Shown in pieces: positions 33,264 through 45,412 of a stretch of 64,000 bases of DNA. Location: positions 1-64,000 of the forward strand of contig JAAKBF010000247.1 of NCBI GenBank assembly GCA_012656075.1, given 5' to 3'. A program made the translations under genes and the position numbers. Each line of letters begins with the position of its first letter. The first letter of the stretch is position 1. The stretch is from Phytophthora hibernalis (taxonomy: Eukaryota > Oomycota > Peronosporomycetes > Peronosporales > Peronosporaceae). The notes under the pieces were generated by a model. It was not told the origin of the DNA, searched no databases, and was given only the letters and a program-made list of their open reading frames with translations.

Positions 33264-35120
33264 TTAGTATAGCAACTGGGGCCCCGTTGATAATGGGTCA
33301 CCACCACCTCCATCTCTCTTCGAATTGCAGTATATGTGGCTGAGCTTCTCGAGTTTATCCGGGGACAGAGCGCGGTTGAAGCGCGAATGGATCTCAACTC
33401 CTTGCACTCCGAAGGACGGAGACGGCGAGATGCTCGAGGCTGGCAGCGCAAACACTGCGTGCGCCAACTGCTGCAGGTGTGGGAACTGTCGACGCTCCAC
33501 CCAAAAGTCGTTAGGCGTCACAGCACCAGATTCAAGCAACTGCCAGTATGCCTCGTTGCTGTTTCTCAGCTCAGTCACGAGAGTCTTGTACTTCTCCAGC
33601 TGCGCCAAGATGTCCACGGTGTGACCCTCGTGCTCGCAAAACCGAACGATAAAAGTCTCCACCTCCTTCTGTTTCCTTGCATCCAAAGCCTCGCCCAGAT
33701 ATAGCGGGTCCAACATGTACGCCACCCCGTGCGACTCGCCATAAATGGCGTTGAATCGCTCTGTCACACAAGAAGTGATCAGCGCCTTCTCTTTCTTGGT
33801 CACCCACTCCATCGACGCGTACACAGTCAGGAGTTCCACGAAGTGAGGAAACACCTGCGAGAGCGGGGCCGGTCCTCCTGGAAATGCTCCAGGTTTTGCT
33901 GTAGAGGACGGAGAATGGCCAGCGAGTTGATGAGGTCCTGAACGAACGTCTCACCCAGAACGAAATCCTGAACTCGCTTGAGTTTCTCCTGTTCGGCTGG
34001 CGTGTTCGCATCTGTGAAATCCCGGCGTGCAACAACGCTGTACAGCTCCTTTTCGTGCTTTAGCACATATTCCAGTGATGCGCTGACACAACTGGAGACC
34101 GGAAACTCTACCGCTGGGGTGTTCTCACCAGCGGGCAAAAGCACCTGCAGCTTGTGGTTTCCGTGGAACACGCTTGCCAGCTCAACCACGGAAGCTTGGA
34201 CCCTTTGCAACCACGGAAGAATACTGGCAACGTCGTCGAGCAGCAAAGTGAGCGCGTGGCTCACACAGCCATGGAAGAATGAGCACCTCGGGTGTTTCTT
34301 CTGGATCCTCTCACGCGAGAACTTGGACAATGCCGCCGTCGTGGGTGCCACGACGCCATAAAACTCGGCCTTCTTCTCCTTGGACATGACCAGCTCCACA
34401 TCATCCGCCATCAACTCTCCGTTCACGTCCTGCGTCACCGGTGCCTTGACTCCAAAAAGTACTGCACCCGTCACAGATCGCCCCGTACGTCGTGACGCCG
34501 CATCCCCCTGTATCCACCGAGTTCTCCACCGTCAAGCAGCACTTTTTGCCTCCAATAGCCTTGCTCACCTTGTTCTTGGACGCCGCATACTCGAGCTCCA
34601 GCAGCTCGTTCTCCAACTCGTGCTTCGTGGGTAGCGCCACGTCCCCTCTCAGCACCTTCAGAGCACTCAACAGCAGCTCGTTCTCGGCGTCTTCGAACGG
34701 TTTCCCCGTCGCATACAACCAGTAGGCGAACTTGCGCTTGAACGCGCCGCTCTTGTTGCCGTAGTTGCCCGAGGCCTTGTTCTGTCTGCTTTTGGTCTCC
34801 ATTGGCCCTGAAGCCGGTAGCTCGACCAAATCCATGGCTCCTGCGCTTTCCTCGGCCTTGGATGACGTCGCCAGGTGATCGTGCACCTTGGGGCATCTGC
34901 GTTCGAAGTGGTTGCGCACGCGTTCGACTTTGGTGATGCCGTGGCGGTGGATGAGCGCGTTGCAGCGGTTGCACACGACGCGCTTGTCCGAGAAGACGGT
35001 GGTTAGTTCCCACACCGGGTCCTTCCTGCGCCCCGAACCTTTGCGTTTCTTGGGCGCAGGTCCCGCCGGCAGCGAGGGCTCGTCCGCCACCGTGAACACG
35101 TTAGGGCTCCCTTCGCTCAT
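33264..35120 (-). CDS. hAT-type transposase-like protein with BED zinc finger, two frame breaks
   Basis: ATG 35120 opens a basic leader and a BED-type finger: CNRCNALIHRHGITKVERVRNH, with CxxC and later His/Cys ligands. The middle matches the DUF659-like region of hAT transposases (FFHGCVSHALTLLLDDV, KFSRERIQKK). The C-terminus has the hAT dimerisation pattern (W-ERRQFPHLQQLAHAVFALP, SRFNRALSPDKLEKLSHIYCN). The frame changes near 34,470 and 33,850, both with continued similarity, so about 620 residues in total. I see no terminal inverted repeats or 8-bp duplication at the borders, so it may be a domesticated copy or an old immobile element. It sits only 115 bp from the TZ-A start and 115 bp from the TZ-B start. 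Confidence 0.75.
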
Positions 35121-35234
35121 GTTCGTGAATTTTTGAATTCCTTACAGGAATCGTACTTAAAGGAGCCTTTAAAAGTTGATCCTGTTAAGTACGCAAAATG
35201 TCATTGATACTTTTCGTTTTTTTACAGTTGGGCG

Positions 35235-37539
35235 ATGGAGGCAACGGTGAACCGCCTGAAGACGGAGCTCAAGCGCTCGCTGCGCAAGCGTGTTGGGGGA
35301 GCGGTGGACGACATTTGTGATGAATTTGTGGAGGAGCTGAAGCTGCCGATGACGTTGCCCCAAACGGCCGCGTCCAGGAACGAGAACGACTACGAGTGCT
35401 GCCGACGGTTTGTGGAGTATATCGTGCGCAATATGGACACGTCGCCTATGTTTGCTGAGCAGATGGATTGCATCATCCTCGCGTATCAGAGCGACGCCCC
35501 GGTGGAGGTGCTCAACTCGGTGGTGACGCAGAACTTGTGGATGCGCTGCGAAGCACCAGAAAGTAGCACAGAGAAGACAAAATTTACGGATGGACAAGAG
35601 AAGATGAAGGCGAAGAGCAGTAATTCAGTGGCTGGAGTGCAGTCGATTGCCCATGATGCACCGAACAAATCAGTTGTCGGTGGGGTTGGGAGTGATGGAA
35701 ATTGGAGCGTTGGGAGCAAGGAGATCGATGCTATCGAAGCAAAACCTACGGCAGCTTCACCGACAAATAGCAAAACCGAGCATGCCAACGACAATAAGCG
35801 ACGAGAAAGTGGCTTTCGTTTTGCTGATATTTTGAAAGGTGCTCCGCTAGTGGTGGCTAAAACGTCGAAAAGTGCTGCGTCCAAACGAAAAATACCCCAG
35901 AATGCACAGCCTCGATTATCGCCAAGAAAGCCATTTGCGGGTTTGGATGAAGTAAGCAGCGTGACTATTGTCGGCTCGAGAAATGCTCCAGTGAAGGTTA
36001 ACCTTGTGCCGTCGGAGACCGCTCGTGGAAAAGGTGATGTTACCGGTACTGGGTCTAGGCTTCCAGTGAAGAAGGCGAAACCTCAAATCAGTCGTAGACG
36101 CATAAATGCGTCACAATTAAATGACTCGGTGGTCACCACGGGTTCAAAGAATGTTCTAGCAGATGCCAGTGCTGCGGTAACTTCGCGGCCGAGGGAGTGG
36201 GGAAAGCGAAAGCGTTTGGTCACTGGTAAGCGGCCAAATACTGCGGCTACCTCGAAACGAGCCCGTCGAGCTGAGCTAAAACATTTTGAGCCGTCAGATC
36301 TAAGTTCCACAGAAACGGATAATTCGGACGACGACAAGGCCAGTGCTGTCAAGGAAACCCACTCGGGTGAAAATGATCGTGAGGATCAGAGGATTGGCTC
36401 CAAGGTGGCTAGTGCATCTACGAAAGCAATGACAACCAAAGCGCTAAAGCCGGGTGTGGTGATCACTGCACCAACTAGGACCATGGCGATTGCGACGCAA
36501 GGAGCGAAAACCGTGGCAGTTCAGAAGAAAGCACCTGCAACAAGCAAAAATGAATCGAATATTACGAAGGCAGGAGAACAAGATGCAAAAGTCAAGGTAT
36601 CGAAGCAGGTAACATCAACAAACGATCATGGTGAAAATGCTGTCCCGGAAGGAGGTGAGAACAAGAAAGGAAAGGCAGGACGTGACAACGCTCAAGTTGG
36701 TATCGAAACACTGAGGATGGAGAATGAAAAGAGTACAGACGAAGTGCTTGTCGATGCAGAACTGTGCCATGTGGAACGAGATTTAGCGGCTGGAGATGAG
36801 AGTGACGGACTGGATGCAGCAAAAGGAGCTTCCAGGCGATGCTAAACACTGTGGTCGGTCACCAAGCCATTGTTTCCCACTTGAAAGTGCTGAACGAGTC
36901 GAGCTCAAATGAAAATGTTCGTGCGGTGGCAGATCCGATCGGCAATCTTTGTGATGCCGCACAAAGATCACCAGACGAGACCTGCATCTTCAAGATGCGG
37001 CTACGTGACACGATTTCGATTGTCGATGCTCTGCTGTGCAAGCCTCCACGTGGCCACTCGTGCTCACGAGACTGCAAGGCTATTCGCTCGCAGATGTGCA
37101 AAGAGTTTGCGCCGTGTATTAACCCGACATGCCGTGTGTGGCACGAAGCTGAAGCTCACTCCGAGTCATGCCCCGACATTCAGTGCGAGTTCAAGACCCG
37201 CGTCGTGCTGCGTGAAACGATGCATCTTATCGAGCACAAGCAACAAGAGGTCGCCAAAGTGCACGATGCGCTAGAGAGCGCAAATGTAGCTCTTCTCTCC
37301 TCAACACGTCGCAGTAACAAAGAGAGGTCCACCCTCGGCAACGCTAAGGCTTTTAAGCGGATCAAAAAGCTGCAGGACGATCTGCAACTCGTGAAGGCCG
37401 AGCTGGCCATCCTTATCGATACGAAAAGAAGCATTGGGCCACGTTGAACAGCATTGGCGTCGATTCGAACTCCGACAAAGTCGATGAATTCCCAGACTTT
37501 GCTTCTCACTATTCCACGAGAATCCTCCGACGCATGTAG
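35235..37539 (+). CDS. TZ-B: NMDTSP-domain protein with TAZ-like zinc module
   Basis: ATG 35235 (MEATVNRLKTELKRSLRKRV) opens the family N-terminal domain with YECCRRFVEYIV, NMDTSPMFAEQMDCIILA and NLWMRC. A long Lys/Ser/Ala-rich, apparently disordered middle follows (about residues 110-530). After a frame change near 36,838 comes DALLCKPPRGHSCSRDC and the Cys/His module with the exact spacing C3C7C5C4C3H4H3C4C, then QCEFKTRVVLRETMHLIEH and a coiled coil. After a second change near 37,430 the conserved family ending appears (HWATLNSIGVD ... FPDFASHY) with a stop at 37,539. The basic middle and zinc module suggest a nuclear regulator; no function is shown. Confidence 0.75.
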
Positions 37540-37888
37540 GCATACCCCGTCAAGTCTAACCGGGTCGACTCCAACACCATGGGATGCGATGATCTCTCCG
37601 TAAATATGATCACAAAGCTGTTTACATGTAGTGTATTACGAAACATTGAAGCCAAGAGCTCTGATGTGGTTCCTCGAATGTAAAATAAGTTTAACGGTTG
37701 CTTTGCAGTAGTGTCTGCCCTTATCGTAAATACAGAGTACTACGATGTATGTCTGTAATAACAACAAATGCAGTTAGTGGAAACCAAATGAACATTTTTC
37801 GTTCAAAACAACAGTACTCATAGCACAAGCACAAATGCTTACCATGAAATTACAACTACATGTATGACATCGAGATCAATTTCAGCAG
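37540..37888. other. intergenic, no gene seen
   Basis: About 350 bp between the convergent 3' ends of TZ-B and TZ-C. Slightly AT-rich, with two TACATGTA-like octamers. No coding frame or RNA gene recognised. Confidence 0.5.
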
Positions 37889-39202
37889 CTACCGCATTGC
37901 ATAATGATCCTCAAAACTTGGCAGACCATCCATCCCATCACTGCCTCGATGAACCCCGATAACTCCCAAGTCCGCCCAAAACGTATGCTCTCTCTCTTTT
38001 TGAAATTCAACAGCGTCCTCCAGTTTTGAACACTTGCTCTCCAACCTTTCGATCTTGCTCTCAATTGATAGGTTACTTTGAGAGCAGTCCTGTGCGAGTG
38101 TTGCCTTTGCAACTACATGTAGTAGTTTTCGGGTTGTCTCTTCAAGTTTCACCTCGTTCCGCTGGATGTCGTGCTGCGTTTGGCGCAACCCGACACGGTT
38201 TTTAAACTCACATTGTGAGTCTTGGCAGCGAACCAAGTGTTTGCCAACAACACGCCATACAAGGCACAAACTGTCGTGGCATGGCATCGCCTTGCCGCCT
38301 TGTTCACGGTGGGTCGTGCACATAGAGCTGCACATCCGGTCGCACCCATGCGTGCAAACCATCGCAGGCGGAGGCTCACAGTTCTCTGCATCCACCAACA
38401 CCAACGCCGTCTTAAGATGCCTCAAATGCATCACTGCGCTCCACTGACCCATCACCAGAACAAGGCCACACGAAGTCCTCATCTCCCCTGTTTTCCTGCG
38501 CCAGTATAAGTGGTTGCCTTACGGGTTCTTGATCTGCCTCTCCTTCCGTCTCAGTCTCTGTTTCTGACTCCGTAAGGCTCCCAGTGCTGTAGAGGTTACG
38601 AGAGACACGGGATACCATATCAGGTGTCCGCTTTGATGCTTGGGAAGAGGTTCTCTTTTGCCGCTTAGCCGCTCTTCCCATAGTGGACGGCGTTGATTCT
38701 ACCAAGTCGACATGGGGAGAGCATGTCGGCCTCCTTCCCGTTATACTACTGGCGATTACCCGAGGAGTGACTATAACACGTGTATCTGTGTCCATTTTGA
38801 TCGTAGTGCCTTGATGGTCAGGGGTTCGCAGCACGGAACTACCGGTAGGTGCTTGACTGCTCTGTGCATCTTCTTGGGCGTCGCTACGGAGCCACAAGCC
38901 TCGAAGCACGAGTGACCTGACACTTGAGTAGCTCGCGTCGATAATGTTCTCCATATCCAGTGCGAATCCGGACGACGTGTCCATGTTCTCCACCAGGTAA
39001 TTGACAAATTGTCTGCAGCACTTCTGGTAGATCTCCAAACTTGGATCTCCATCCGCCGTTCCTTGTTCCTGCTCGTACGCACGCAGCAACCGCGCGGTCT
39101 CTGCGATACTTTCACGCAGTTGAGCTACCACACAAGACGACGGGGGCTTGCTGCGGCGTTGGCGCCGGTCTCGTGGTCGGCTCGCTCTGACCGCGCTCTC
39201 AT
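37889..39202 (-). CDS. TZ-C: divergent family member with altered zinc module
   Basis: Coding character begins at ATG 39202 (MRARSERADHETGANAAA). It needs one base added near 39,135 to enter the main frame (VAQLRESIAETARLL). The N-terminal domain has YQKCCRQFVNYLVENMDTS and an acidic FALDMENII in place of QMDRII. A Ser/Thr/Glu-rich middle follows with a basic AAKRQKRTS patch. After a frame change near 38,440 the zinc module reads CTHGCDRMCSSMC ... CHDSLCLVW ... HLVRCQDSQCEFK. One inter-Cys loop is seven residues longer, and the first His is Arg. A coiled coil and the family ending (FWADLGVIGVH ... LPSFEDHY) complete it. The lost His may weaken metal binding. Confidence 0.7.
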
Positions 39203-39269
39203 CTTTATTTCTGTGGCGTTTGGAGCAATCTTCTTGAAGTAAAAAAGAACGATTATGGGCTCTCAGTAA

Positions 39270-39343
39270 ACGAGATGTTTACAACAGCTGTATATTAATA
39301 CATGTATTTTAATACATGTATACAGCTGTTGTAAACATCTCGT
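39270..39343. repeat. 74-bp inverted repeat with 25-bp perfect arms
   Basis: ACGAGATGTTTACAACAGCT continuing to GTATA (39,270-39,294) is repeated in exact reverse complement at 39,319-39,343 around a 24-bp AT-rich spacer that holds two ATACATG motifs. It lies between TZ-C and the dehydrogenase remnant and would make a very stable hairpin. Confidence 0.85.
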
Positions 39344-39404
39344 ATTAAAATACATCAGAATTCCTGCTGCGAGTGCAAACGTCTTTTGGCCCTTTGATTA
39401 AACT

Positions 39405-40080
39405 TGTATCTGCTTAACGACGGATAACCTTCACGACCTGCTTGCCCAGCATGTTTTTTCGAACGGGTACACGGCGTCGACCACAGGTTTCACCTGGCCG
39501 CTCTCAATGTACTTTGTGATCTCTCGGAGCGTTTTGCTACATATACCCTTCTGCAGATAGTGTTCAATCATGCCTTGGTACGCCGTCAACGCCACGAGCG
39601 GTACGGACGCAGCCTCGTCAAAGTTCAGGTTGCCGGGTTTGGTCGGGAGTGGCTACTTACCACTAACTCTCAACCAACTACTTCGAAGTACTTGCCACTA
39701 ACCCCTCGTCCACGACAGTGAACTCCGATAGTGAACCGAAACTGGAGAACGGTAGCATGGTATAGCCTTCGTCGCCCACCTTTAGGTTCTTCACCTCACT
39801 GCCAGCATCGACAACTTCACCGGCGCCGTCCATTTCGATCGTAAAGGGTTTATCCTCGGTTGGCGACCTCTTCAGGAACGTCTCACCTGCAACCTCCAGG
39901 AGCATGTAGTAGTCGATTGTATTCGGTGGATCTTGATGCGACCTTGCGCGGGTTCTCTTTTTTAATGGTGCCTGATGCTACATCGGAGTGAATCGAAAGC
40001 GTCTTGTTCATGGGGCCGTAGTTCTCGTATTGGTCACACCGTAGGTCTGTGAGAACGCTTTTTTCACTTCTTGGTTTGGT
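39405..40080 (-). pseudogene. medium-chain dehydrogenase / quinone oxidoreductase-like remnant
   Basis: Three frames carry pieces of one MDR-family protein in order. An N-terminal fragment is QYENYGPMNKTLSIHSDV. The catalytic-domain block follows (FTIEMDGAGEVVDAGSEVKN, VGDEGYTMLPFSSFGSLSEF). A later piece is NLNFDEAASVPLVALTAYQG. The C-terminal VKPVVDAVYPFEK follows directly, so the NAD(P)-binding Rossmann segment has been deleted. Stops and frame changes separate the pieces. Unlike the single-base breaks elsewhere, the internal deletion marks this as a true pseudogene. Confidence 0.75.
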
Positions 40081-40445
40081 TGGAAAGCTTGGGTAGCAAA
40101 GTGAGGAAGGCAAAGCGCGTAGTACAACTCGGAAACGTGGACGTATTGACGAATTTGCTTGCAAGCGTAATACCCACCCAGTGTTCATGCGACGGGTATC
40201 AGATTGGTGGAGGCTGCTCATGACAGTATGTTAACCTGACAAGGGATGCGCCAAGAACTCCCGAGCGACACTGTTACTGGAGGACTCATAGTTTTCATCA
40301 ATATGCTATAGGGGCTGTCAAAATAAATAGTCAACCGCCAGCTAAGTGTTGAGGATGCACCTTTAACAGCATGACTGTGTATGCATGGATAGACATACAA
40401 TGCAAGCTTACCTGCAAAATAACTTGGCTCGTTTGGAGCCCTCAC
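40081..40445. other. intergenic, no gene seen
   Basis: About 365 bp between the dehydrogenase remnant and the TZ-D stop. No coding frame with support. Confidence 0.45.
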
Positions 40446-41785
40446 CTATTTGCGTTTCTTCTTGCCCGAGTAGTGCGTCGCGAACTCAGGGAAATTGTCA
40501 ATCTCGTCGTCTCTCAACTCGATCCCGATCTCGTTCAATGTTGCCCAGTACTTTTCGAGGGTGCCGTTGACTGTGGCCATTTCCGCTTCTTCGTCGGCAA
40601 GAGACTGCTCCATAGGTGCGATCTCGCTTTCGAGAGCTCCAATTGAGTCGGCGTGTGTCCCTGGCTCACTGAGCTCGGTGGCATTCAACTCGTCCAACAT
40701 CGCATTCTTTCGACGCACTCTCGTGCTCAAATTCTTGACCTCCAACTGTTTACTGTGGATTTTGTGCATCGTTTCGCGCACAAGAATTCGGAGTTTGAAT
40801 TCGCATTTCGGGTTCTTGCAGCGGTCGGTGTGGGCCTCGACGTCGTGCCAAATCCGGCACATCTTGTCGTCACAAGGGCTGGTGTTTTTGCACATGGACG
40901 CTCGGATTTTCTTGCAGGGTCGCGAGCACGACTTACCTGGCGGTGGATGGCACAGTAAAGCATCTACAAACTGAATGGACTTGCGCAGTCGTTCCTTGAA
41001 GAACTCGGTCTCTTCGGGCGTCCGACGTTCCTGATAGCACAGTTCCCCAATAGCCTCTTTGAACGTCAGCAGTCCGTGAGCGTCTTCAATCGGCAACGCC
41101 TTCGGCTTTTCACGCGGCGTTGGCTTCTTTTGGGTCGTTTCCGCTCTTCCTGTTCCTGTTCCTCGTCCGTCTCCGGCTCCACCTCGGCTTCCACGCTCTC
41201 CTCAGCAGAGCTCACGTCCCGTCGGGTACCTGTACCTGTAGCAGCTTTCGGCTTGGGTTCAGCCACAGCCAATGCGAGCAGAGACTTGTTCGTGGACAAT
41301 TTCTTCTTGCTGGTCCTGCTCCTAGGGCGTTTCGCAAGCAGCGATCCGGCCACCTCACGCGTCCTGAGGCCCATAGCGCCGTCTGCCACAGTCGTCGCTT
41401 CCCCGTCAACCCTCTCCTCCTTGATAACAGGATCGTCATTATCAGCTTTAGCAGGTCTGCGAGCTCTTGGCGTCTCTCGGCCCGGAGCCTCTTCGGACCG
41501 GAACCAAACTTCTTGCGTCGACACGTTGTTAAGTACGCGTCGAGAGGCGCCACTGAAGCAGGCCAAGATGATGCGGTCCATCTGCTCTACGAAGCCTGGG
41601 GACGTCGCCATGTTCTCGGCGATGTACGCCACGAGCTTGCGGCAGCTGCCGTAGGACCGGTCCAGACTCGCGTCCGTCTGCGTCTGCTCGCGCGACCAGT
41701 CGCCGCACACGGCGTCCACCGCCAGCGTCACGCGCTTGCGCAGCATCTTCTGGAGCTTCTCCATGTCGCTACCAGCAGCAGCCAT
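40446..41785 (-). CDS. TZ-D: NMDTSP-domain protein with TAZ-like zinc module
   Basis: ATG 41785 (MAAAGSDMEKLQKMLRKRV) opens the family N-terminal domain with GSCRKLVAYIAENMATSPGF, VEQMDRIILACFSG and a VWFRSEE end. A Lys/Arg/Glu-rich middle follows, with basic clusters near residues 155-165 and 225-235. One frame change lies near 41,090. The C-terminal part is the best preserved of the family: DALLCHPPPGKSC, then C3C7C5C4C3H4H3C4C (CSRPC ... HTDRCKNPKC), EFKLRILVRETMHKIHSK, a coiled coil and YWATLNEIGIE ... FPEFATHY, ending in a KKKRK tail that could act as a nuclear signal. It is divergent from the J-domain gene, with a palindrome between them. Confidence 0.8.
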
Positions 41786-41879
41786 CGGACTATTGTACGA
41801 CGTTTTACCACTGGTGCAAAGTCACTTTTGCTTCCTTCAACCTCTTTACCCTGCTAATTCGTGTCAACACACCACATTT

Positions 41880-41914
41880 TTTATAGTTGTATTGGTGACC
41901 AATACAACTATAAA
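41880..41914. repeat. 35-bp perfect palindrome with one-base centre
   Basis: TTTATAGTTGTATTGGT (41,880-41,896) and its exact reverse complement (41,898-41,914) flank one G. It lies in the divergent promoter region between TZ-D and the J-domain gene. Confidence 0.85.
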
Positions 41915-42028
41915 CATGGGACAAGTTCGCCAATATCATATGTTAAATCCGTAAAATCGTCATATAGAGGTTTGTACCAATTCTCAGAAGTGCAATCCGG
42001 CAAAGCTCGAGCTGCGTGCCTGACGTCA

Positions 42029-45000
42029 TGCGGCGCGCTACGGTGGGTCCTGGGGCGAAAGGTACGTGTATCCCCCTCTCCTCCCCTTGCGGCTTGTCAC
42101 TGACCTCTCTGTGGCCTTATTATCCCTCTACAGACAGTCTGGGCGGCAGTAGTCGCGGTCGTAACGGGGTCTCTTCTCCTCCTCTTCGTCGTCCTCGGGG
42201 ACTCGGATGCCTCCGACAACGAACAGGACGGGGGACAAAGAGTGGGCGCCGTGCCACCACTGCTGGGGGCTACAGCACGTAGTCACTCGGCCGCTTCGCA
42301 CGCGACAGGGGCGAATTCCGCCGCCGCACCATGTTCTCGACGTCCACGACGTCCCTGGACAATGGAGGACACTTGGGGAGAGAAAGGGCCTGTTTGAGAA
42401 CGATGATGATGCTGGCGACTCGCTGGAGACGTTCCACGAGCGCGTGAAGCTCCGACAGAGTAGGAAACAGTCGGAGATGAAGGCGCTGCAGCTACAGGCG
42501 GAGGAACTGGAGCGGAGGCTGCAGGAAACGATGAAGAAGAAGGACGAGTTTGCTATCCGGACGAAGGAGTGCCAGAGGATCATTGAGAAGCGCAACAAGC
42601 AGCTGATGAAGGCCAGCGACAAGATGGCGCGTCACTCGGAGCAGTTCGAGCTGCAGACGGCGGAGATGCAGACGCGGCTGGCTGCGTTGACGGCGCAGTG
42701 TGATCAGCTACGTGCTGATGCTGCGACATCGGAACAACTGGGACGGCGTGAACGCGAACTGAAGGAGCAGGAGCTGCAGCGGGAAAGGAGACGCAGAGTA
42801 GAAAACATGAAAAGCTCCTGCAGGCAGCAGAGGCGAGAATTCGTGAGCAGCAGGCTGAGAATGCGGTGCTTGAGAAGAAGGTGAGAGACGTGAAGCAACA
42901 GCTGGACATTGCAGCACACCAAAAGCCGACGGCCGTGCAGGTGACGGCGAGCGACGAGTACCAGAATTTGCTGAAGCGATGCGAGGATGCTGAGACGATC
43001 AGCCGAGGATTGAAGTTCCAGGTGGAAAAGGAACAGCAAGAGAAAAGTATTTACGCAAGCAACTTACAGCTCTACAGGCAACCGTAAGCGCCTCGACAGC
43101 AGCAGCTACCGCAGCCTCTGTTGGATTTTTCCCCGACGTATTGTTGGCAGAATCGAAAGAGGACAGCGCAAACCCCAGAGATAGCGTTGTCACTGTAAAT
43201 GGGGATATTGATCTGGCAAGCTTTGACTTTACAGCAGAAAAGGGCTCTGCTCCATCAAGCCCCGTGGTAGCTGCAGCAGCACCGCATGGAGTGAGCTCTC
43301 CTACAAGTGGCGCCTCGAGTCCAAGTCGGAGCCGAAGTCGCTCACGAGGCTTCTCTGCTTCGAGTTTTACTGATGATGCCCCCAAACCTTCAGTGAGAGC
43401 GGGCAAACGTCGGGCTGCGTCAGCGCAGACACTTAACACCTCGTTTGAACCCCCAGAAAAATCAGCTGAAGACAAGGCTGCTACGGCAAATGGCAAGTCT
43501 ATTGGCGCATCTGTGACGTTCTTTGAAAAGCTTTCGTCAAGATTCAAGCGGGGGTCTTCTCCACGGAACGGCCTGAGCATTTTGAAACCTGACGAGGAGG
43601 GCGATGGAGCATCGACCGGGGAAACTGGATTTGCGTCACCACTTCCTCCTCGCCGGGCGTTTGCACATGGCAAGGTATTGAAGGAGCGTCCTCGAATGTA
43701 TGTGGCAAAGTCACCATCCCATCACGAAGACGAGTCCAGTGATAGCATTTTCGGAAGTGACTCATCGTCAAGTGATTCGTCGGACGACGACGAAATGCCC
43801 CCACCTCCACCCCCACCGATATTTGTGCACGTGGCCCCTGCACCATTTGCTGTTGCCCCTCCGGTACACGTGGATACCCCGTCGCAGTTAAGTCCTTCCG
43901 ATGCAAGTGCTGACGCAGACTCGAGTAGTTTGAGCGAGTCGGATGATGATGATGAAAAACATAACTTTCCGGAGGAGTCTGACAAACCGACGCGGCTGAC
44001 AACGCGATTTGCGGATTCGTTCGAGTCGCGAGCGCCGTCAGTAAATTCTGGAGTACCACAGCCTTTGAGTGGGATATCGTCGTCTTCGTCATCTTCCTCA
44101 GACGACGATTCTGATGAACCTGATGTTGAAAAGAGCCAAACGGTTAATGTCGACGCTAAGAAGATCGAGAGCGCGTCAGAATTGTCGTCATCGTCCGAAT
44201 CCTCCTCTTCGGATGACAACGAAAAATTGATTGGAGAAATCAAAACGAATGTGCATCGAAAGGTTCGAAAGACCAGTCTCTCCAGTCTGGATCGTCATGG
44301 CAAGCCTTCGTCACGTTCGCCTACGTCGTCGAAGACTCGAGAAAAGAAGCGCAGCTTGAGCGGAGGTGATAACTCACATAGTACGAGCAAAAGTCGCATG
44401 AATGAGTACATGGAAGCCCGAGCAAAAAAGCGCAACGAGAAGTTGAAGCGCAAACAGGAGAAGGAGCATGAAGAAACGAAAAAGAAGGAGGAATACGAGA
44501 AAGAGTGGGAGAAGATGGCGCAGGAAGAACGTGAGAGGAAACGCAAGCAGCAACAAACGCGGCGTAATGGAAGGCGACGACCCGCAAGCATGAAAACTGT
44601 TCGTGTTTCGCAAATGCGGCAGCAGATGAATAGCAAGCAGCAGCAAAAAGAGCAGAAGGAGCCGCTGGTGTCACCACCACCGCATCCAAATGATCCGCTA
44701 CGACCTCAAGGAGACGGTGGCATTGATGCTGATAGCCAATCTCGACAGACCCGACGAAAAAGTGAGAGTAAGACGTCTGATAGTGAAGCAGAAGAAGAAC
44801 GCCCGCCGGTCTTCCGCTCGCCATCAACTGAGACACCACCCCTCCCTCCTGAACCTACCATGGCTGACACGGACCTGTATATCCGACAGCAAGCGCGCTT
44901 GCGCGAACGCCACGAGCTGCAGATGAAGAAGAAACTGGAGGCTGATGAAGCCGATCTTGTTCGTGGAGACATTCATCGGCGAGTGGAGATGTGGGCGTTT

Positions 45001-45322
45001 GGAAAGGAACTTTTACACATGATTCTCACCTTGGACCAAATCTCTTCAAATGATGCGCTCAAGAAATGCCAACTGATGGTGGTACAATCCCCGACGACGA
45101 TACTGTGCGGAAGGCCTACCGGTACGTCCAACTGCGTTGCAAATTAATGCTCATTCCCGCCTGACTCGACTGCTGTTGTTTTTGTGTTCTTACAGGAATA
45201 TCATTCGGGTAGTTCACCCTGATAAGCTACGTGGCGCCACGATCCCTGAGCAGCTCGAAGCCAAAGAACTGTTTACTGTGCTGAACCAGGCCTTTGAGAA
45301 GTTCAAGAACCAGGCCAGCTAA
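42029..45322 (+). CDS. large coiled-coil protein with C-terminal J domain (auxilin-like)
   Basis: The 5' end is uncertain. ATG 42029 with a gtacgt intron (about 42,061-42,133) is one choice; ATG 42331 (MFSTSTTSLDNGG) in the same frame after a stop is another. The first third is a long coiled coil (about 42,400-43,080). The middle is Ser/Asp/Pro-rich and disordered, with a run of seven prolines and many acidic Ser blocks. A Lys/Glu helix follows. The last two exons, joined over a gtacgt...acag intron (45,123-45,195), encode the J domain with the HPD motif in VVHPDKLRG and the ending LNQAFEKFKNQAS. Frame changes occur near 42,390, 42,830, 43,070 and 45,067. The last is one A short in AAGAAATG. 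A C-terminal J domain after a disordered region is typical of auxilin/GAK-like clathrin-uncoating cofactors. Confidence 0.65.
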
Positions 45323-45412
45323 GTTTTGCCGACGTTGAAGCGCGAACGCTCCCAAATAAAAGTCAAATGTTGAACAATATTGCGGTAGGCGTCTTCGGCA
45401 GGGTGAATTAAA

